Assembly: GCF_035994945.1 (NCBI RefSeq)
Contig: NZ_CP108677.1
Coordinates: 5,704,001-5,768,000, forward strand
Source: Streptomyces sp. NBC_01216
Lineage (GTDB): Bacteria > Actinomycetota > Actinomycetes > Streptomycetales > Streptomycetaceae
Reading direction: 5' to 3'
Length of the DNA stretch: 64,000 bases
Of the stretch, positions 36,408-45,175 are shown piece by piece (position 1 is the stretch's first letter; each line of letters starts with the position of its first letter). The notes under the pieces were generated by a model, which saw nothing but the letters and a program-made list of their open reading frames with translations, was not told where the DNA came from and made no database searches. The position numbers and the translations under genes were made by a program.

Positions 36408-37844
36408 ATGGCATCGGACCGCCCCACCCTGCCCCCCGTGCGGCTGCACACCGACGCGGAGCTGGCTCGGGACGCCCTGGTCACCCCTCTGCTCGCCCGC
36501 GCCGTCCGGCTCGCCCGCTGGGCAGGACCCGAGACCATGGTCGGCGCCGGCGGTGAACTCGTCGACGAGCAACTGCCCGCCGCGGCAGAGGTCCTGGGGC
36601 TCTCCGCGGACGAGGACGGCGCGGCGTACGCGAGCGAGGCGTGGCGCGTGGCGGTCGACACCGGGCTGCTGGAGATCGAGGACGGCGACGAGGACCGTCC
36701 CGGTGCGGTGACCGCCGGCGGGAACCTCGCCGTCGTCACCGGCGGAGCGCCCCTCGACGTCCTCGGTCTCTGGCTGGACGCCCTGGAGGCCGTGTTCGCC
36801 GACGCCACCGCCCCGGTGCTGGACGACCTGGCGGAAGTCATCGGCGAGGACGGCGAGATCGACTTCGAGCTGCTCGACTGGGACCCGGAGGCGGAGGCCG
36901 AGTTCCTGGAGGGCGTGCTCGGCAACCTCTACCTGCTGACCGTCGGCGACGGCGGCGCGGGCGAGGGGGCCGTGCCGCTGCCGGCGCTCGCCGCGTCGAT
37001 GATCGTCCCGGACGACATGGGCGAGCCGACCGACGACGTCCTGGAGCAGGTGTCCGAGGCGATGATGCGCCTCGACGACCAGTTCCGGCTGCTCGAACCG
37101 ATCGGCCTGGTCGCCTACCAGCCCGTCGACGAGGCGCTGATGGCCGAGGAGGGCGAGGAGCCCGCGCCCCCCGCGGACGACGAGGACGTCACCCGCTACG
37201 GGATGGTCCGGCTGACGCCGCTCGGCCTGTACGGCGTGCGGGCCCGGATGCTGGAGGCGGGCGTGGACGCGCCGGCCGTCGGCGACCTGGCGGACAAGGG
37301 CGCCGACGCGCTGCTCGACGGCCTGGCGTCGTACCCGGAGCCGGCCGCGCGCGCCGAGACGGTGCTGTGGCTGGAAGGCCGGGACGCCGTGGCCGCGGCG
37401 CGCGAACTGCTCGGCGCCGCGCGCGGGGCGGACACGGGCTCGCCGCTGCGCCGCCTGCACTGCCAGCAGGCACTGGCCCTGGTCGGGCCCGAGGCGGAAC
37501 CGGCGGTCCGGGAGGTGCTGGACGACGCCGAACTGGGAGGTCTGGCACGGGTCTGGCTGGCGGAGCGGGGCGCGCCGGACATCCCGGCCCCGCCGGAGTC
37601 GATGATCTTCTGGCTGGCGGTCGACACCATCGCGGCACAACTGGACGCGGATGGGGACCTGGCGGAGCTCCAGGACCTGGTGGAGGGCCTCACGGGTCGC
37701 CACAGCGGGTTCTTCGACAGCGCCTGGCGGGTGGACCACCCGGCGACGGCGGAGGTCCTGGAGGCCATGGGCCGTGTGCACCGCGACAAGCGGGTCGCGA
37801 AGGAGGCCCGGAAGGCGGCGTTCAAGGCACGCTCGCGGACATAG
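36408..37844 (+). CDS. Large acidic protein of unknown function, conserved in Streptomyces
   Basis: 478 residues, strongly acidic in the middle (DFELLDWDPEAEAEFLEG; EEGEEPAPPADDEDVTRYG), no signal peptide or membrane segment. The C-terminal half looks helical and repeat-like with HEAT-like spacing (ARAETVLWLEGRDAVAAARE; CQQALALVGPEAEPAVREVL), ending in a basic tail. I do not recognise a catalytic motif. ATG 36408 with GAGGAG at 36392; TACCCT at 36358-36363 may be the -10 box. Divergent from the nuclease gene. Confidence 0.75.
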   Translation: MASDRPTLPPVRLHTDAELARDALVTPLLARAVRLARWAGPETMVGAGGELVDEQLPAAAEVLGLSADEDGAAYASEAWRVAVDTGLLEIEDGDEDRPGAVTAGGNLAVVTGGAPLDVLGLWLDALEAVFADATAPVLDDLAEVIGEDGEIDFELLDWDPEAEAEFLEGVLGNLYLLTVGDGGAGEGAVPLPALAASMIVPDDMGEPTDDVLEQVSEAMMRLDDQFRLLEPIGLVAYQPVDEALMAEEGEEPAPPADDEDVTRYGMVRLTPLGLYGVRARMLEAGVDAPAVGDLADKGADALLDGLASYPEPAARAETVLWLEGRDAVAAARELLGAARGADTGSPLRRLHCQQALALVGPEAEPAVREVLDDAELGGLARVWLAERGAPDIPAPPESMIFWLAVDTIAAQLDADGDLAELQDLVEGLTGRHSGFFDSAWRVDHPATAEVLEAMGRVHRDKRVAKEARKAAFKARSRT

Positions 37845-38022
37845 GCGTGACGGCCTGACCACGACGCCCGCGTGACCGCTCGCACCGACGTGCCGGGGTG
37901 AGCGGACGACTGCCCCGCCCGCCCCGGTCGCGACGACGGCCTGACCGAGACGACGGCTTGAGCGCTTCGGCTGCCGGGCCGGGGCCCGGCCGACGGACGC
38001 GTCCGGTCCGGCCTCCGTCCCG

Positions 38023-38790
38023 TCAGGTCCGCAGGTGCGAGGCGCCGTTCAGGTCCAGGACCGTGCCCGAGGACCACTCGGCCTCGGGGGAGGCGAGCCA
38101 GAGGACCGCGGCGGCGATCTCCTCCGGCGTGCCGACCCGGCCGAAGGGGCTCTGTGCCAGGATTCCGGGACCTTCGGGCCCCGTGAGACGGTCGGCGACC
38201 CGTTCGGTGGCGAAGAATCCGGGTGCCACCGAGGCGACACCGATGCCGTACGGCGCCAGCGACACCGCGAGGGACTGCCCCAGCGCGTGGACCGCGGCCT
38301 TCGTCGCGCCGTAGGCCGGGTGGTCCGGTTCCCCCCGGAAGGCGCCGCGCGAGCCGATGTTGACGATCCGTCCGCCCTCGTCCCGGTCGATCATGCGCCG
38401 GGCCACGAGATGGCTGAGATTCGCCGTGGCCAGCAGATTCACGGCGACGTGCCGCTGCCAGACGGCCACCCACTCCTCGTACGGTGTCTCCGGCAGCGGA
38501 TGACGGATGTTCACGGCGGCGTTGTTCACCAGCACGTCGATCCCGCCGAGCGCCTCGGCGGCGGCGTCCACCACCGCCGCGGCGCCCGCGGGGTCGGCGA
38601 GATCGCCGCCGGTCAGGGCATGGCCGCCGCCGTCGAGGGAGTCGAGCGTCGCGAGGGCCTCGTCGGCGCGGGAACCGAAGTGGACGGCGACGCGGTCCCC
38701 GTTCGCCGCGAAGGCACGGGCCACGGCGCGGCCGAGTCCCCGGGAGGCTCCGCTGACGAGAACGCGTCGGCCGGTGGGGGGCAGGTTCAT
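38023..38790 (-). CDS. SDR-family oxidoreductase
   Basis: 255-residue classical short-chain dehydrogenase/reductase. Cofactor motif VSGASRGLGRAVA, NNAA motif (LVNNAAVNI), catalytic serine in NIGSRGAF, and YxxxK as YGATKAAV are all present. The substrate cannot be told; fatty-acid, polyketide or sugar reductases share these features. Divergent from the phosphatase gene. The 178 bases beyond its 3' end contain nothing recognisable. Confidence 0.88.
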   Translation of the reverse strand: MNLPPTGRRVLVSGASRGLGRAVARAFAANGDRVAVHFGSRADEALATLDSLDGGGHALTGGDLADPAGAAAVVDAAAEALGGIDVLVNNAAVNIRHPLPETPYEEWVAVWQRHVAVNLLATANLSHLVARRMIDRDEGGRIVNIGSRGAFRGEPDHPAYGATKAAVHALGQSLAVSLAPYGIGVASVAPGFFATERVADRLTGPEGPGILAQSPFGRVGTPEEIAAAVLWLASPEAEWSSGTVLDLNGASHLRT

Positions 38791-38806
38791 GGTCGGTCGC
38801 CTCTCT

Positions 38807-38828
38807 GTTCAACCGCTGTTTATACGCG
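38807..38828 (+). promoter_or_regulatory. Possible PhoP box upstream of the PhoX-like gene
   Basis: Two adjacent 11-base units, GTTCAACCGCT and GTTTATACGCG, resemble the GTTCACC-type direct repeats of the Streptomyces PHO box. The second unit is poor. It lies about 50 bases before the phosphatase start. Confidence 0.35.
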
Positions 38829-38878
38829 AGCGGGACCGTGTGCTCCGACACCAGGTGACCCCAGGGAGACGCATCAGC

Positions 38879-40294
38879 ATGCCGCTCAACCGCAGAGAAT
38901 TCGCCAAGAGGTCCGCCGCGTCCGGCGCGGGTCTGGCCCTCACCGGCGCCGTCGGCGCGCTCGCCACCGCTCCGGAGGCGCTCGCCGCCGCCGACGACCG
39001 CCACGGCCACGGCCATGGCCACCGCCTCGGCTACGGCGAGCTCGTCGAGGACCCCCTGGGTGTCCTCGCCCTGCCCGCCGGATTCACGTACCGGGTCATC
39101 ACCCGCAGCGGGGTCACCAAGCTGGAATCCGGTGAGTTCACCCCGTCCAACCACGACGGCACCGCGACGTTCGAAGGCCGCCGGGGTGTCACCCTGCTCG
39201 TGAACAACCACGAGCTGAAGGGACCCCGCTCGAAGTGGGCGTACCCCGTCCCGCTCACCGAGGGCCTGGTCTACGACCCCGCCGCGGCCGGTGGGTGCAC
39301 GGTCGTCGAGGTCCACCGCGACGGCAGCGTCGCCGAGTGGGTCGGCATCGCCGGCACCTCCACCAACTGCGCCGGCGGACGGACCCCCTGGGGTACCTGG
39401 CTCACCTGCGAGGAGAACTCCGACCGGGCCGGCGAGAACGGCATGACCAAGGACCACGGCTACGTCTTCGAGGTCGACCCGCACGACCGCCGCGCCAACC
39501 GCGACCCGCGGCCGGTCAAGGCATTCGGCCGCTACGACCACGAGGCCGTCGTGATCGACCCGCGGACCGGCCACGCGTATCTCACCGAGGACGACTCGAA
39601 GCCCAACGGTCTCCTCTTCCGCTGGGTCCCGCCGAAGGGCTTCGCGCACGGCCGCGGCCGGCTGGCCACCCTCGCCGACGACGCCGGCGTGCTCCAGGCC
39701 CCGAAGTGCTTCGACGCCGCCGGACGGTTCGTGGACGATCTCTCCCGCGCCACCCGGATCGGCACGGTCTACGGCGTCGACTGGGTCGACGTCCCCGACC
39801 GTGACGGCCGTACCGTCGCCGTGCGTGAGCAGTTCGCCGAGGGCGAGGTCACCCGGGCCCGCAAGCTGGAAGGCATGTGGTGGGCCGACGGCGGCGCGTA
39901 CATCGTCTCCTCGTTCGCCCGTGGCGAGAGCCCCGGCACCCCGCACGACGGCCAGGTCTGGTTCTACGACCCCAAGCGCCGCACCCTCACCCTCCAGGTG
40001 CTGCTGGGCGTGAACCCCGCCCCGGACGAGGACGGCGCCTTCGACGGCCCCGACAACATCACCGTCTCCCCGTACGGCGGCCTGGTCATCGCCGAGGACG
40101 GCGAAGGCGTCTCGCACCTGTTCGGCGCGACCGAGCGGGGCCGTACCTACCCGATCGCCCGCAACGACCTGAACGACAGCGAGTTCACCGGTGTCGTCTT
40201 CTCGCCCGACGGCGACACGCTCTTCGCCAACATCCAGACGCCGGGCATCATGGTGGCCATCACCGGCCCCTGGCGTCGCCAGCCTCGCCGCTGA
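38879..40294 (+). CDS. Tat-exported PhoX-family phosphatase (DUF839)
   Basis: 471 residues. The twin-arginine signal NRREFAKRSAASGAGLALTG is at residues 4-23, with cleavage likely after ALAAA. Histidine-rich HGHGHGHR follows. The body shows the PhoX/DUF839 beta-propeller features: VNNHELKGPRSKW, TPWGTWLTCEENSD, GRYDHEAVVIDPRTGHAYLTEDD and the final DNITVSPYGGLVIAEDGEG with SEFTGVVFSPDG. PhoX enzymes are calcium- and iron-dependent alkaline phosphatases acting outside the cell. ATG 38879 has AGGGAGA at 38863. Phosphate control is plausible. Confidence 0.88.
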   Translation: MPLNRREFAKRSAASGAGLALTGAVGALATAPEALAAADDRHGHGHGHRLGYGELVEDPLGVLALPAGFTYRVITRSGVTKLESGEFTPSNHDGTATFEGRRGVTLLVNNHELKGPRSKWAYPVPLTEGLVYDPAAAGGCTVVEVHRDGSVAEWVGIAGTSTNCAGGRTPWGTWLTCEENSDRAGENGMTKDHGYVFEVDPHDRRANRDPRPVKAFGRYDHEAVVIDPRTGHAYLTEDDSKPNGLLFRWVPPKGFAHGRGRLATLADDAGVLQAPKCFDAAGRFVDDLSRATRIGTVYGVDWVDVPDRDGRTVAVREQFAEGEVTRARKLEGMWWADGGAYIVSSFARGESPGTPHDGQVWFYDPKRRTLTLQVLLGVNPAPDEDGAFDGPDNITVSPYGGLVIAEDGEGVSHLFGATERGRTYPIARNDLNDSEFTGVVFSPDGDTLFANIQTPGIMVAITGPWRRQPRR

Positions 40295-40339
40295 CGGCGC
40301 GCCGCGCGGAACGTCGGCCAGCGCGCCCGCCGTGTCCTC

Positions 40340-40380
40340 GCGCGGGAGCCCTCCGGACCCCGTCCGGAGGGCTCCCGCGC
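40340..40380. terminator. Bidirectional terminator between phosphatase and TerD genes
   Basis: Perfect 19-bp stem (40340-40358 with 40362-40380) and a 3-base loop, located between two convergent genes; the stop of the TerD gene is 7 bases away. Confidence 0.85.
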
Positions 40381-40386
40381 ACTCGG

Positions 40387-41592
40387 CTACAGAGCCTGGG
40401 CGCCGGGCTTCACCATGCCGCGCACGGTGCGGGACTTCACGAAGTCACCGATCGCCGTCATCTCCCACTCGCCCGAGAACTGCTTGACGAGCTTGGCCAT
40501 CATCACGCCCGTCTGCGGTTCGGCGGTCGTCAGGTCGAAGCGGACCAGCTCCTCGCCGCTCGCCGCGTCCAGCAGCCGGCAGTACGCCTTGGTCACCTCG
40601 GTGAACTTCTGGCCGGAGAAGGAGTTCACCGTGAAGACCAGACCGGTGGCATCGGCCGGGAGACGGCCCAGGTCGACCACGATGACCTCGTCGTCGCCGG
40701 CGCCCTCGCCGGTCAGGTTGTCGCCGGAGTGCTTGATCGCGCCGTTCAGGATCGAGAGTTTGCCGAAGTAGCAGCTGTCCAGGTGGTTGCGCTGCGGCCC
40801 GTAGGCGATGACCGAGGCATCGAGGTCGATGTCCTTCCCGCGCGATGCGGGCTCCCAGCCGAGGCCCATCTTGACCTGGGAGAGCAGCGGCCGGCCGCCC
40901 TTGACCAGGGAGACGGTCTGATTCTTCCGGAGGCTGACCCGGCCCTTGTCGAGGTTGATCTTGCCGCCGGCCGCCGCGGCCGGCGGGGCCGCCGGGGGAG
41001 TGGCGGGCATCGGCGGCGTCGCGGCGACCCGGGGGTCGACCGGGGGCGTGGCGGGGGCCGGGGGTACCGCCGCCGGGGTGGTGGCGGGCTCCTCGTCGAC
41101 GGAGACACCGAAGTCGGTGGCGATGCCGGCCAGCCCGTTCGCGTATCCCTGGCCCACCGCGCGGGCCTTCCACGCGCCGTTGCGCTGGTAGATCTCGACG
41201 ACCACCAAGGCCGTCTCCGCGCCGAGCTGCGGCGGGGTGAAGGTGGCGAGCGCGCGGCCGTCGTCGGCGTCCCGGATGGTCGCCGTGGGCTCGATGCCCT
41301 GGAAGGTCTGGCCCGCCGCGTCGGGGCTGGCGGTCACGACGATCTTCTCGATGCCGGCGGGCAGGGCGCCGGTGTCCACGACGATCGCGTCCGGGGCTGT
41401 GCCGCCGCCGGAGCGGTAGGCCACGCCGGGTCCGGCCGGCTGGTTGTAGAAGATGAAGTCGTCGTCCGAGCGCACCTTGCCGTCGGCGGTGAGCAGCAGG
41501 CCCGAAACGTCGAGCCGCACCGGAGCGGCGACGTCCACCGCCACGCGAGCAGCGGAGAGAGGGATGTTCGAGCCGGGGGTCATTGCGGTCAT
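40387..41592 (-). CDS. TerD-family protein with two TerD domains
   Basis: 401 residues. Two TerD-like domains (about 1-170 and 205-395) are joined by a proline/alanine-rich linker (TPPMPATPPAAPPAAAAGG). The second domain has the calcium-binding pattern GLGWEPASRGKDIDLDASVI and GEGAGDDEVIVVDL; the first is more diverged. Tellurium-resistance (Ter) proteins are linked to stress and phage defence in general, but no terABC partner genes lie here. ATG 41592 has a second in-frame ATG at 41583. Confidence 0.88.
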   Translation of the reverse strand: MTAMTPGSNIPLSAARVAVDVAAPVRLDVSGLLLTADGKVRSDDDFIFYNQPAGPGVAYRSGGGTAPDAIVVDTGALPAGIEKIVVTASPDAAGQTFQGIEPTATIRDADDGRALATFTPPQLGAETALVVVEIYQRNGAWKARAVGQGYANGLAGIATDFGVSVDEEPATTPAAVPPAPATPPVDPRVAATPPMPATPPAAPPAAAAGGKINLDKGRVSLRKNQTVSLVKGGRPLLSQVKMGLGWEPASRGKDIDLDASVIAYGPQRNHLDSCYFGKLSILNGAIKHSGDNLTGEGAGDDEVIVVDLGRLPADATGLVFTVNSFSGQKFTEVTKAYCRLLDAASGEELVRFDLTTAEPQTGVMMAKLVKQFSGEWEMTAIGDFVKSRTVRGMVKPGAQAL

Positions 41593-41646
41593 GCCAGGGC
41601 TAACGAGCGAGACGGCTTTGCCGTTCCCTTACCTTCCGCTCGCCTC

Positions 41647-41880
41647 CTACCCCCTTCGGCGGGCCTGCTGACGGGGATGGTTCCGGGCGGTGCGTTCGTT
41701 CCCGAACTTGTAGGACCCGGTCCAGCGGGCCATCACCAGCTGGGCGTCCCCGGCGGTCGCCTCCGCCAGGAACTTCTCCGCACGGCCTCCGCGCAGCGTG
41801 CCCGCCGCGCGTCCGTGGTGGGTGAGGACGACGGTGCCGTCGGCGTGCTGCGTGTAAGAGAATCCATGAGGACGAGGCAT
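41647..41880 (-). CDS. Small conserved protein of unknown function
   Basis: 77 residues, basic. GFSYTQHADGTVVLTHHGRAAGTL is a likely beta-hairpin, and the C-terminus NERTARNHPRQQARRR is positively charged. I recall such short proteins in Streptomyces but no function. ATG 41880 is preceded by AAAGGA. Upstream of it the sequence is non-coding. Confidence 0.65.
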   Translation of the reverse strand: MPRPHGFSYTQHADGTVVLTHHGRAAGTLRGGRAEKFLAEATAGDAQLVMARWTGSYKFGNERTARNHPRQQARRRG

Positions 41881-42256
41881 GGCGGCATCCTTTCGTCCCG
41901 GGGGCGGATCCGTCAGGTGAGTATTTCTCTTCACACCCCTTCGGGGGCGCTGGAAGCCGGTTCCGCACGCGGGACGTCGACGAGGTGCGACGGGAGACCG
42001 ACGCGCTACTACGCGCACTCCCTGGACGTCATCGAGCAGCGGGAACGCTCCTTCGCCGCTCGGTTCGACATCTTCCGCTCATGCTGCCTGCGAGCGCCGC
42101 TGCCGAGCTCCGGGTACAAGTCGACAGTCTGGATGAGGTGCTGCGCAGGCGAACGCATCACGAGCCCGTGGAAGATCCGGAGTCGTCGTGGTGGCATCGC
42201 AGATGCTGACCGTGTCCATGTCGTCCTCTGGTTCGCGGTGACCTCGTCACCGGTAG
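41881..42256. other. Stretch without a supported gene
   Basis: About 375 bases. Codon-position bias is weaker than in neighbours, and several short overlapping frames exist on both strands but none looks like a protein family. It leads into a transposase fragment, so it is probably rearranged sequence. Confidence 0.4.
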
Positions 42257-42313
42257 GTGGTCGACGGGATTCCGCACCGGGTTCGGACCGGGGTGCAGTG
42301 GCGTGACCTGCCG
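42257..42313 (+). mobile_element. IS5-family transposase fragment
   Basis: From GTG 42257 the frame reads VVDGIPHRVRTGVQWRDLP, matching the conserved N-terminal motif of IS5-like (DUF4096) transposases (YRVRTGVQWRDLPERFGPW). Homology stops at 42313. No terminal repeats or remaining domains are seen. Confidence 0.6.
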
Positions 42314-42326
42314 GACACAAGCCCCG

Positions 42327-42752
42327 TCAGGCGGGCGCGCTCCTGCGGGCGGCACGACCCTCGTGACGCAGTGCGGCCCCCGTCACCACCGCGCCGAGCC
42401 CCTCCCACAGGCCGACGCCGAGGAAACCGGCGGGCGCCCGGCCGGAGACGACCGCGAGGGTGAAGACGGCGCAGGTCAACAGCCGGAAGGGCACCGTCCA
42501 CCGGAAGAAGGACTTCCAGTCGGCCAGCGAGGCCAGCACGTAGTACACGCCCATGTTGAGCGCGGCCATGGAGGAGGCGGTGAGGAAGACGAGGGTGTGG
42601 TCCCCGTCCGCCCGGCCCGGGGCGGGCACGGGTTCGAAGCCCATCGCGGCGAGCAGGACGTCCGGGGCGAGGAGCCCCACTACTCCCATGGCGGCGGCGA
42701 GCACTCCGAAGACCGCCATGGTCCAGCCGGAGAGGGAACGGGGCAGTCGCAC
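42327..42752 (-). CDS. Small four-helix membrane protein
   Basis: 141 residues with four hydrophobic segments (about 12-35, 53-72, 80-98, 103-122), no catalytic residues. GTG 42752 is preceded by GGAGGA 5 bases away. It ends close to the IS5 fragment but looks intact. Divergent from the acetyltransferase gene with 36 bases between starts. Confidence 0.7.
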   Translation of the reverse strand: MRLPRSLSGWTMAVFGVLAAAMGVVGLLAPDVLLAAMGFEPVPAPGRADGDHTLVFLTASSMAALNMGVYYVLASLADWKSFFRWTVPFRLLTCAVFTLAVVSGRAPAGFLGVGLWEGLGAVVTGAALRHEGRAARRSAPA

Positions 42753-42788
42753 GACGGTCCTCCGCGAGATCGAATCTATGCTCGGATC

Positions 42789-43358
42789 ATGAGTGACCTT
42801 GCATACCGTGTCGCGGGGCCTTCCGACCAATCCGCTCTCGACGGGCTCGACGACTCCTTCGACACCGACCACGTTTACGAGGTCGCGGCGGGCGACATCG
42901 GCTTCGGGCTCCGGCTCGTCCCCGTCGACCCGCCGCTGGTCAAGGTGTTCGCCGAGGATGCCGAGGACCCCGGAGACGGTCCGGACGGGGGAGACGCCGG
43001 CCACGACGGCGCCGCGGGTGTGCACGAGATCGTCGCCGTCCACTCCGACGGCACGCTCCTCGGCGTCGTCACGGTCGCCCACCAACGGTGGAACCGGCGC
43101 CTCGTCGTCCGGCGGATCACCGTCGACCCCGCTCACCGCGGCCGGGGCATCGGTGGCGAACTGATGCGCCGAGCCCTGGCCCACGGTCGCGAACGGGGCG
43201 CCCGGACCGCCTGGCTGGAGGTCAGCAGCGTGAACGTCCCGGCGGTGCGAGCCTATCGGCGGATGGGGTTCCGGCTCTGCGGACTGGACACCACCCTCTA
43301 CACCGGCACCCCGTCCGAGGGTGAGACCGCCCTGTTCATGGCCAGGCCGCTCGGCTGA
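42789..43358 (+). CDS. Streptothricin N-acetyltransferase-like GNAT protein
   Basis: 189 residues. The whole length resembles nourseothricin/streptothricin acetyltransferases of Streptomyces: LDDSFDTDHVYEV, RLVPVDPPLVKVF followed by an acidic stretch (EDAEDPGDGPDGGDAG), WNRRLVVRRITVDPAHRGRGIG (acetyl-CoA loop), and VNVPAVRAYRRMGFRLCGLD, TLYTGTPSEGETALFM. Such enzymes acetylate the beta-lysine amino group of streptothricins. No biosynthetic cluster lies nearby, so it is probably a resident resistance gene. TATGCT (42777-42782) is 6 bases before ATG 42789, so leaderless. Confidence 0.85.
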   Translation: MSDLAYRVAGPSDQSALDGLDDSFDTDHVYEVAAGDIGFGLRLVPVDPPLVKVFAEDAEDPGDGPDGGDAGHDGAAGVHEIVAVHSDGTLLGVVTVAHQRWNRRLVVRRITVDPAHRGRGIGGELMRRALAHGRERGARTAWLEVSSVNVPAVRAYRRMGFRLCGLDTTLYTGTPSEGETALFMARPLG

Positions 43359-43503
43359 GGGTCCCCTCGGGCGGCCCGCCGCCGGAAAGCGCGGCTGTTC
43401 CGGGCGCGACCGCCCGGACGGAGGTCACCCGAAAGGCTCCGGACCGGTCGGACCACGGCGTCCGGCCGGTTCCCTCCGCGTCGCCCGCCCCGTACCGGCC
43501 CGC

Positions 43504-44952
43504 TCAGGCCAGCGCGGCCTTCATCATCGCCCGGGCCACCGGGGCGGCCAGTCCGTTGCCGCTGACCTCGGAGCGGGCCGCGCCCGAATCCTCGATCAGG
43601 ACGGCGACCGCGACCTTCTCGCCGGTGTCCGGGTCCTCGGCGTAGGACGTGAACCAGGCGTAGGGCGTCTTGCTGTTGTTCTCGCCGTGCTGCGCGGTGC
43701 CCGTCTTGCCGCCCACCTCGGCGCCGGGGATCGCCGCGTTGCCGCCGGTCCCCTGTTCGACCACGGTCACCATGGCGCTGCGCAACTGCTCGGCCGTCTC
43801 GGACGACACCACCCGCCGGGTGTCCCCGTCCTCGAAGGACCGGAGTGTGTCGCCGTCCGAGTCGACCACCTTCGAGACCATGTGCGGGGACGCCAACAGC
43901 CCGTCGTCGGCGATCACCGCGGACACCATCGCCATCTGGAGCGGGGTGGCCGTCACGTCGAACTGGCCGATGCCGCTCAGCGCCGTCTGCGCCTCGTCCA
44001 TGCCTGACGGGTACACGCTCGGATAGGCGCGCACGGGCACGTCCCGCTCGGTGTCGTCGAAGCCGAACTTCTCGGCCATCGCCCTCACCTCGTCCTGGCC
44101 GAGGTCGACGGCAAGCTTGGCGAAGACGTTGTTGCAGGAGTACCGCAGCGCGGTGCGCAGCGTGGCGTTCTCGCAGGGGGCGGAGGCGTTCTCGTTCTTC
44201 AGTACGGTCCGGGTGCCCGGCAGGGTGTAAGGGTTCGGACTGTCGGTCGGCGTGTCGACCGAGGCGTACCTGCCCTGCTCCAGGGCCGCGGCGGCGACGA
44301 CCAGCTTGAAGGTCGACCCGGGCGGCAGCGGCTGCCGCAGCGCCCGGTTGACCAGCGGCTTGTCCGCGTCCGTGGTCAGTTCCTCCCACGTCGAGCCGTC
44401 CGTCAGACCGGCGATCTTCGACGGGTCGTAGCTGGGCGTGGACACCATGCCGAGGACGCGGCCCGTCTTCGGGTCGAGGGCGACCGCCGCGCCCTTCTTG
44501 GAGCCGAGCGCCTGGTAGCCGGCCTTCTGGACGTCCGGATCGATCGTGGTGAGCACGTCGCCGGGCTGTTGCCGCTCGCCGGTGAGTGCCTCCAGCGGGT
44601 TCTGCAGCCGGCTGTCGGTACCGTCCAGGACGTCCGCGTAGATGCCCTCCAGCTGCGTGGCGCCGTACGCCTGCGAGCTGTAGCCGGTGACCGCCGCGTA
44701 GAGCTCGCCGTCGGTGTGGTCGCGCTTGTAGGCGAGGTCGCCGTTCTCCGTTCTCACCGAGCCGGTGACCGGTGTGCCGGCCACGACGATGTTCCCGAGC
44801 GGCTGCGCGTACCGCGCCATGATGTTCCGCCGGTTGTGCTGGTCGTCCGCGAGGGCCTTGCCTTCGTACGCCTGCACCCAGGTGGCCCGGCCCAGCAGGG
44901 CGAGGACCAGGAGCAGCGAGAAGACCGAGGCGTGCCTGATCGTCTTGTTCAT
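43504..44952 (-). CDS. Class B penicillin-binding protein (PbpA type)
   Basis: 482-residue peptidoglycan DD-transpeptidase. One N-terminal membrane anchor (about 8-28) is followed by the dimerisation region (RRNIMARYAQPLGNI) and the transpeptidase domain with S213-TFK (PGSTFKL), S272-C-N (YSCNN) and K416-TGT (GGKTGTA). This is the layout of PBPA/PbpA proteins. The usual partner FtsW/RodA gene is not adjacent, so this is a stand-alone copy. Start ATG 44952. Divergent from the cupin gene with about 220 bases between. Confidence 0.92.
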   Translation of the reverse strand: MNKTIRHASVFSLLLVLALLGRATWVQAYEGKALADDQHNRRNIMARYAQPLGNIVVAGTPVTGSVRTENGDLAYKRDHTDGELYAAVTGYSSQAYGATQLEGIYADVLDGTDSRLQNPLEALTGERQQPGDVLTTIDPDVQKAGYQALGSKKGAAVALDPKTGRVLGMVSTPSYDPSKIAGLTDGSTWEELTTDADKPLVNRALRQPLPPGSTFKLVVAAAALEQGRYASVDTPTDSPNPYTLPGTRTVLKNENASAPCENATLRTALRYSCNNVFAKLAVDLGQDEVRAMAEKFGFDDTERDVPVRAYPSVYPSGMDEAQTALSGIGQFDVTATPLQMAMVSAVIADDGLLASPHMVSKVVDSDGDTLRSFEDGDTRRVVSSETAEQLRSAMVTVVEQGTGGNAAIPGAEVGGKTGTAQHGENNSKTPYAWFTSYAEDPDTGEKVAVAVLIEDSGAARSEVSGNGLAAPVARAMMKAALA

Positions 44953-45175
44953 CCCACAGGGGGACGAACGAAGCGACAGGGGGCGTTCCGGAAGTGTCCG
45001 GTTTCTCAGTCAACCTTCATCCGGGCGGTCGGCGGCGAGAGGCGTGTCACATCCCTCGGGCCGTGTGCCGGGCCGCGGCGGCGTACGGGGGTGCGCGCCC
45101 GGGTGCGATTGACCCATGATTTCGGACCGTGAATGCACCTCCTGTCCGGTCACCACCCGGCCTAGGGTGATGCTC

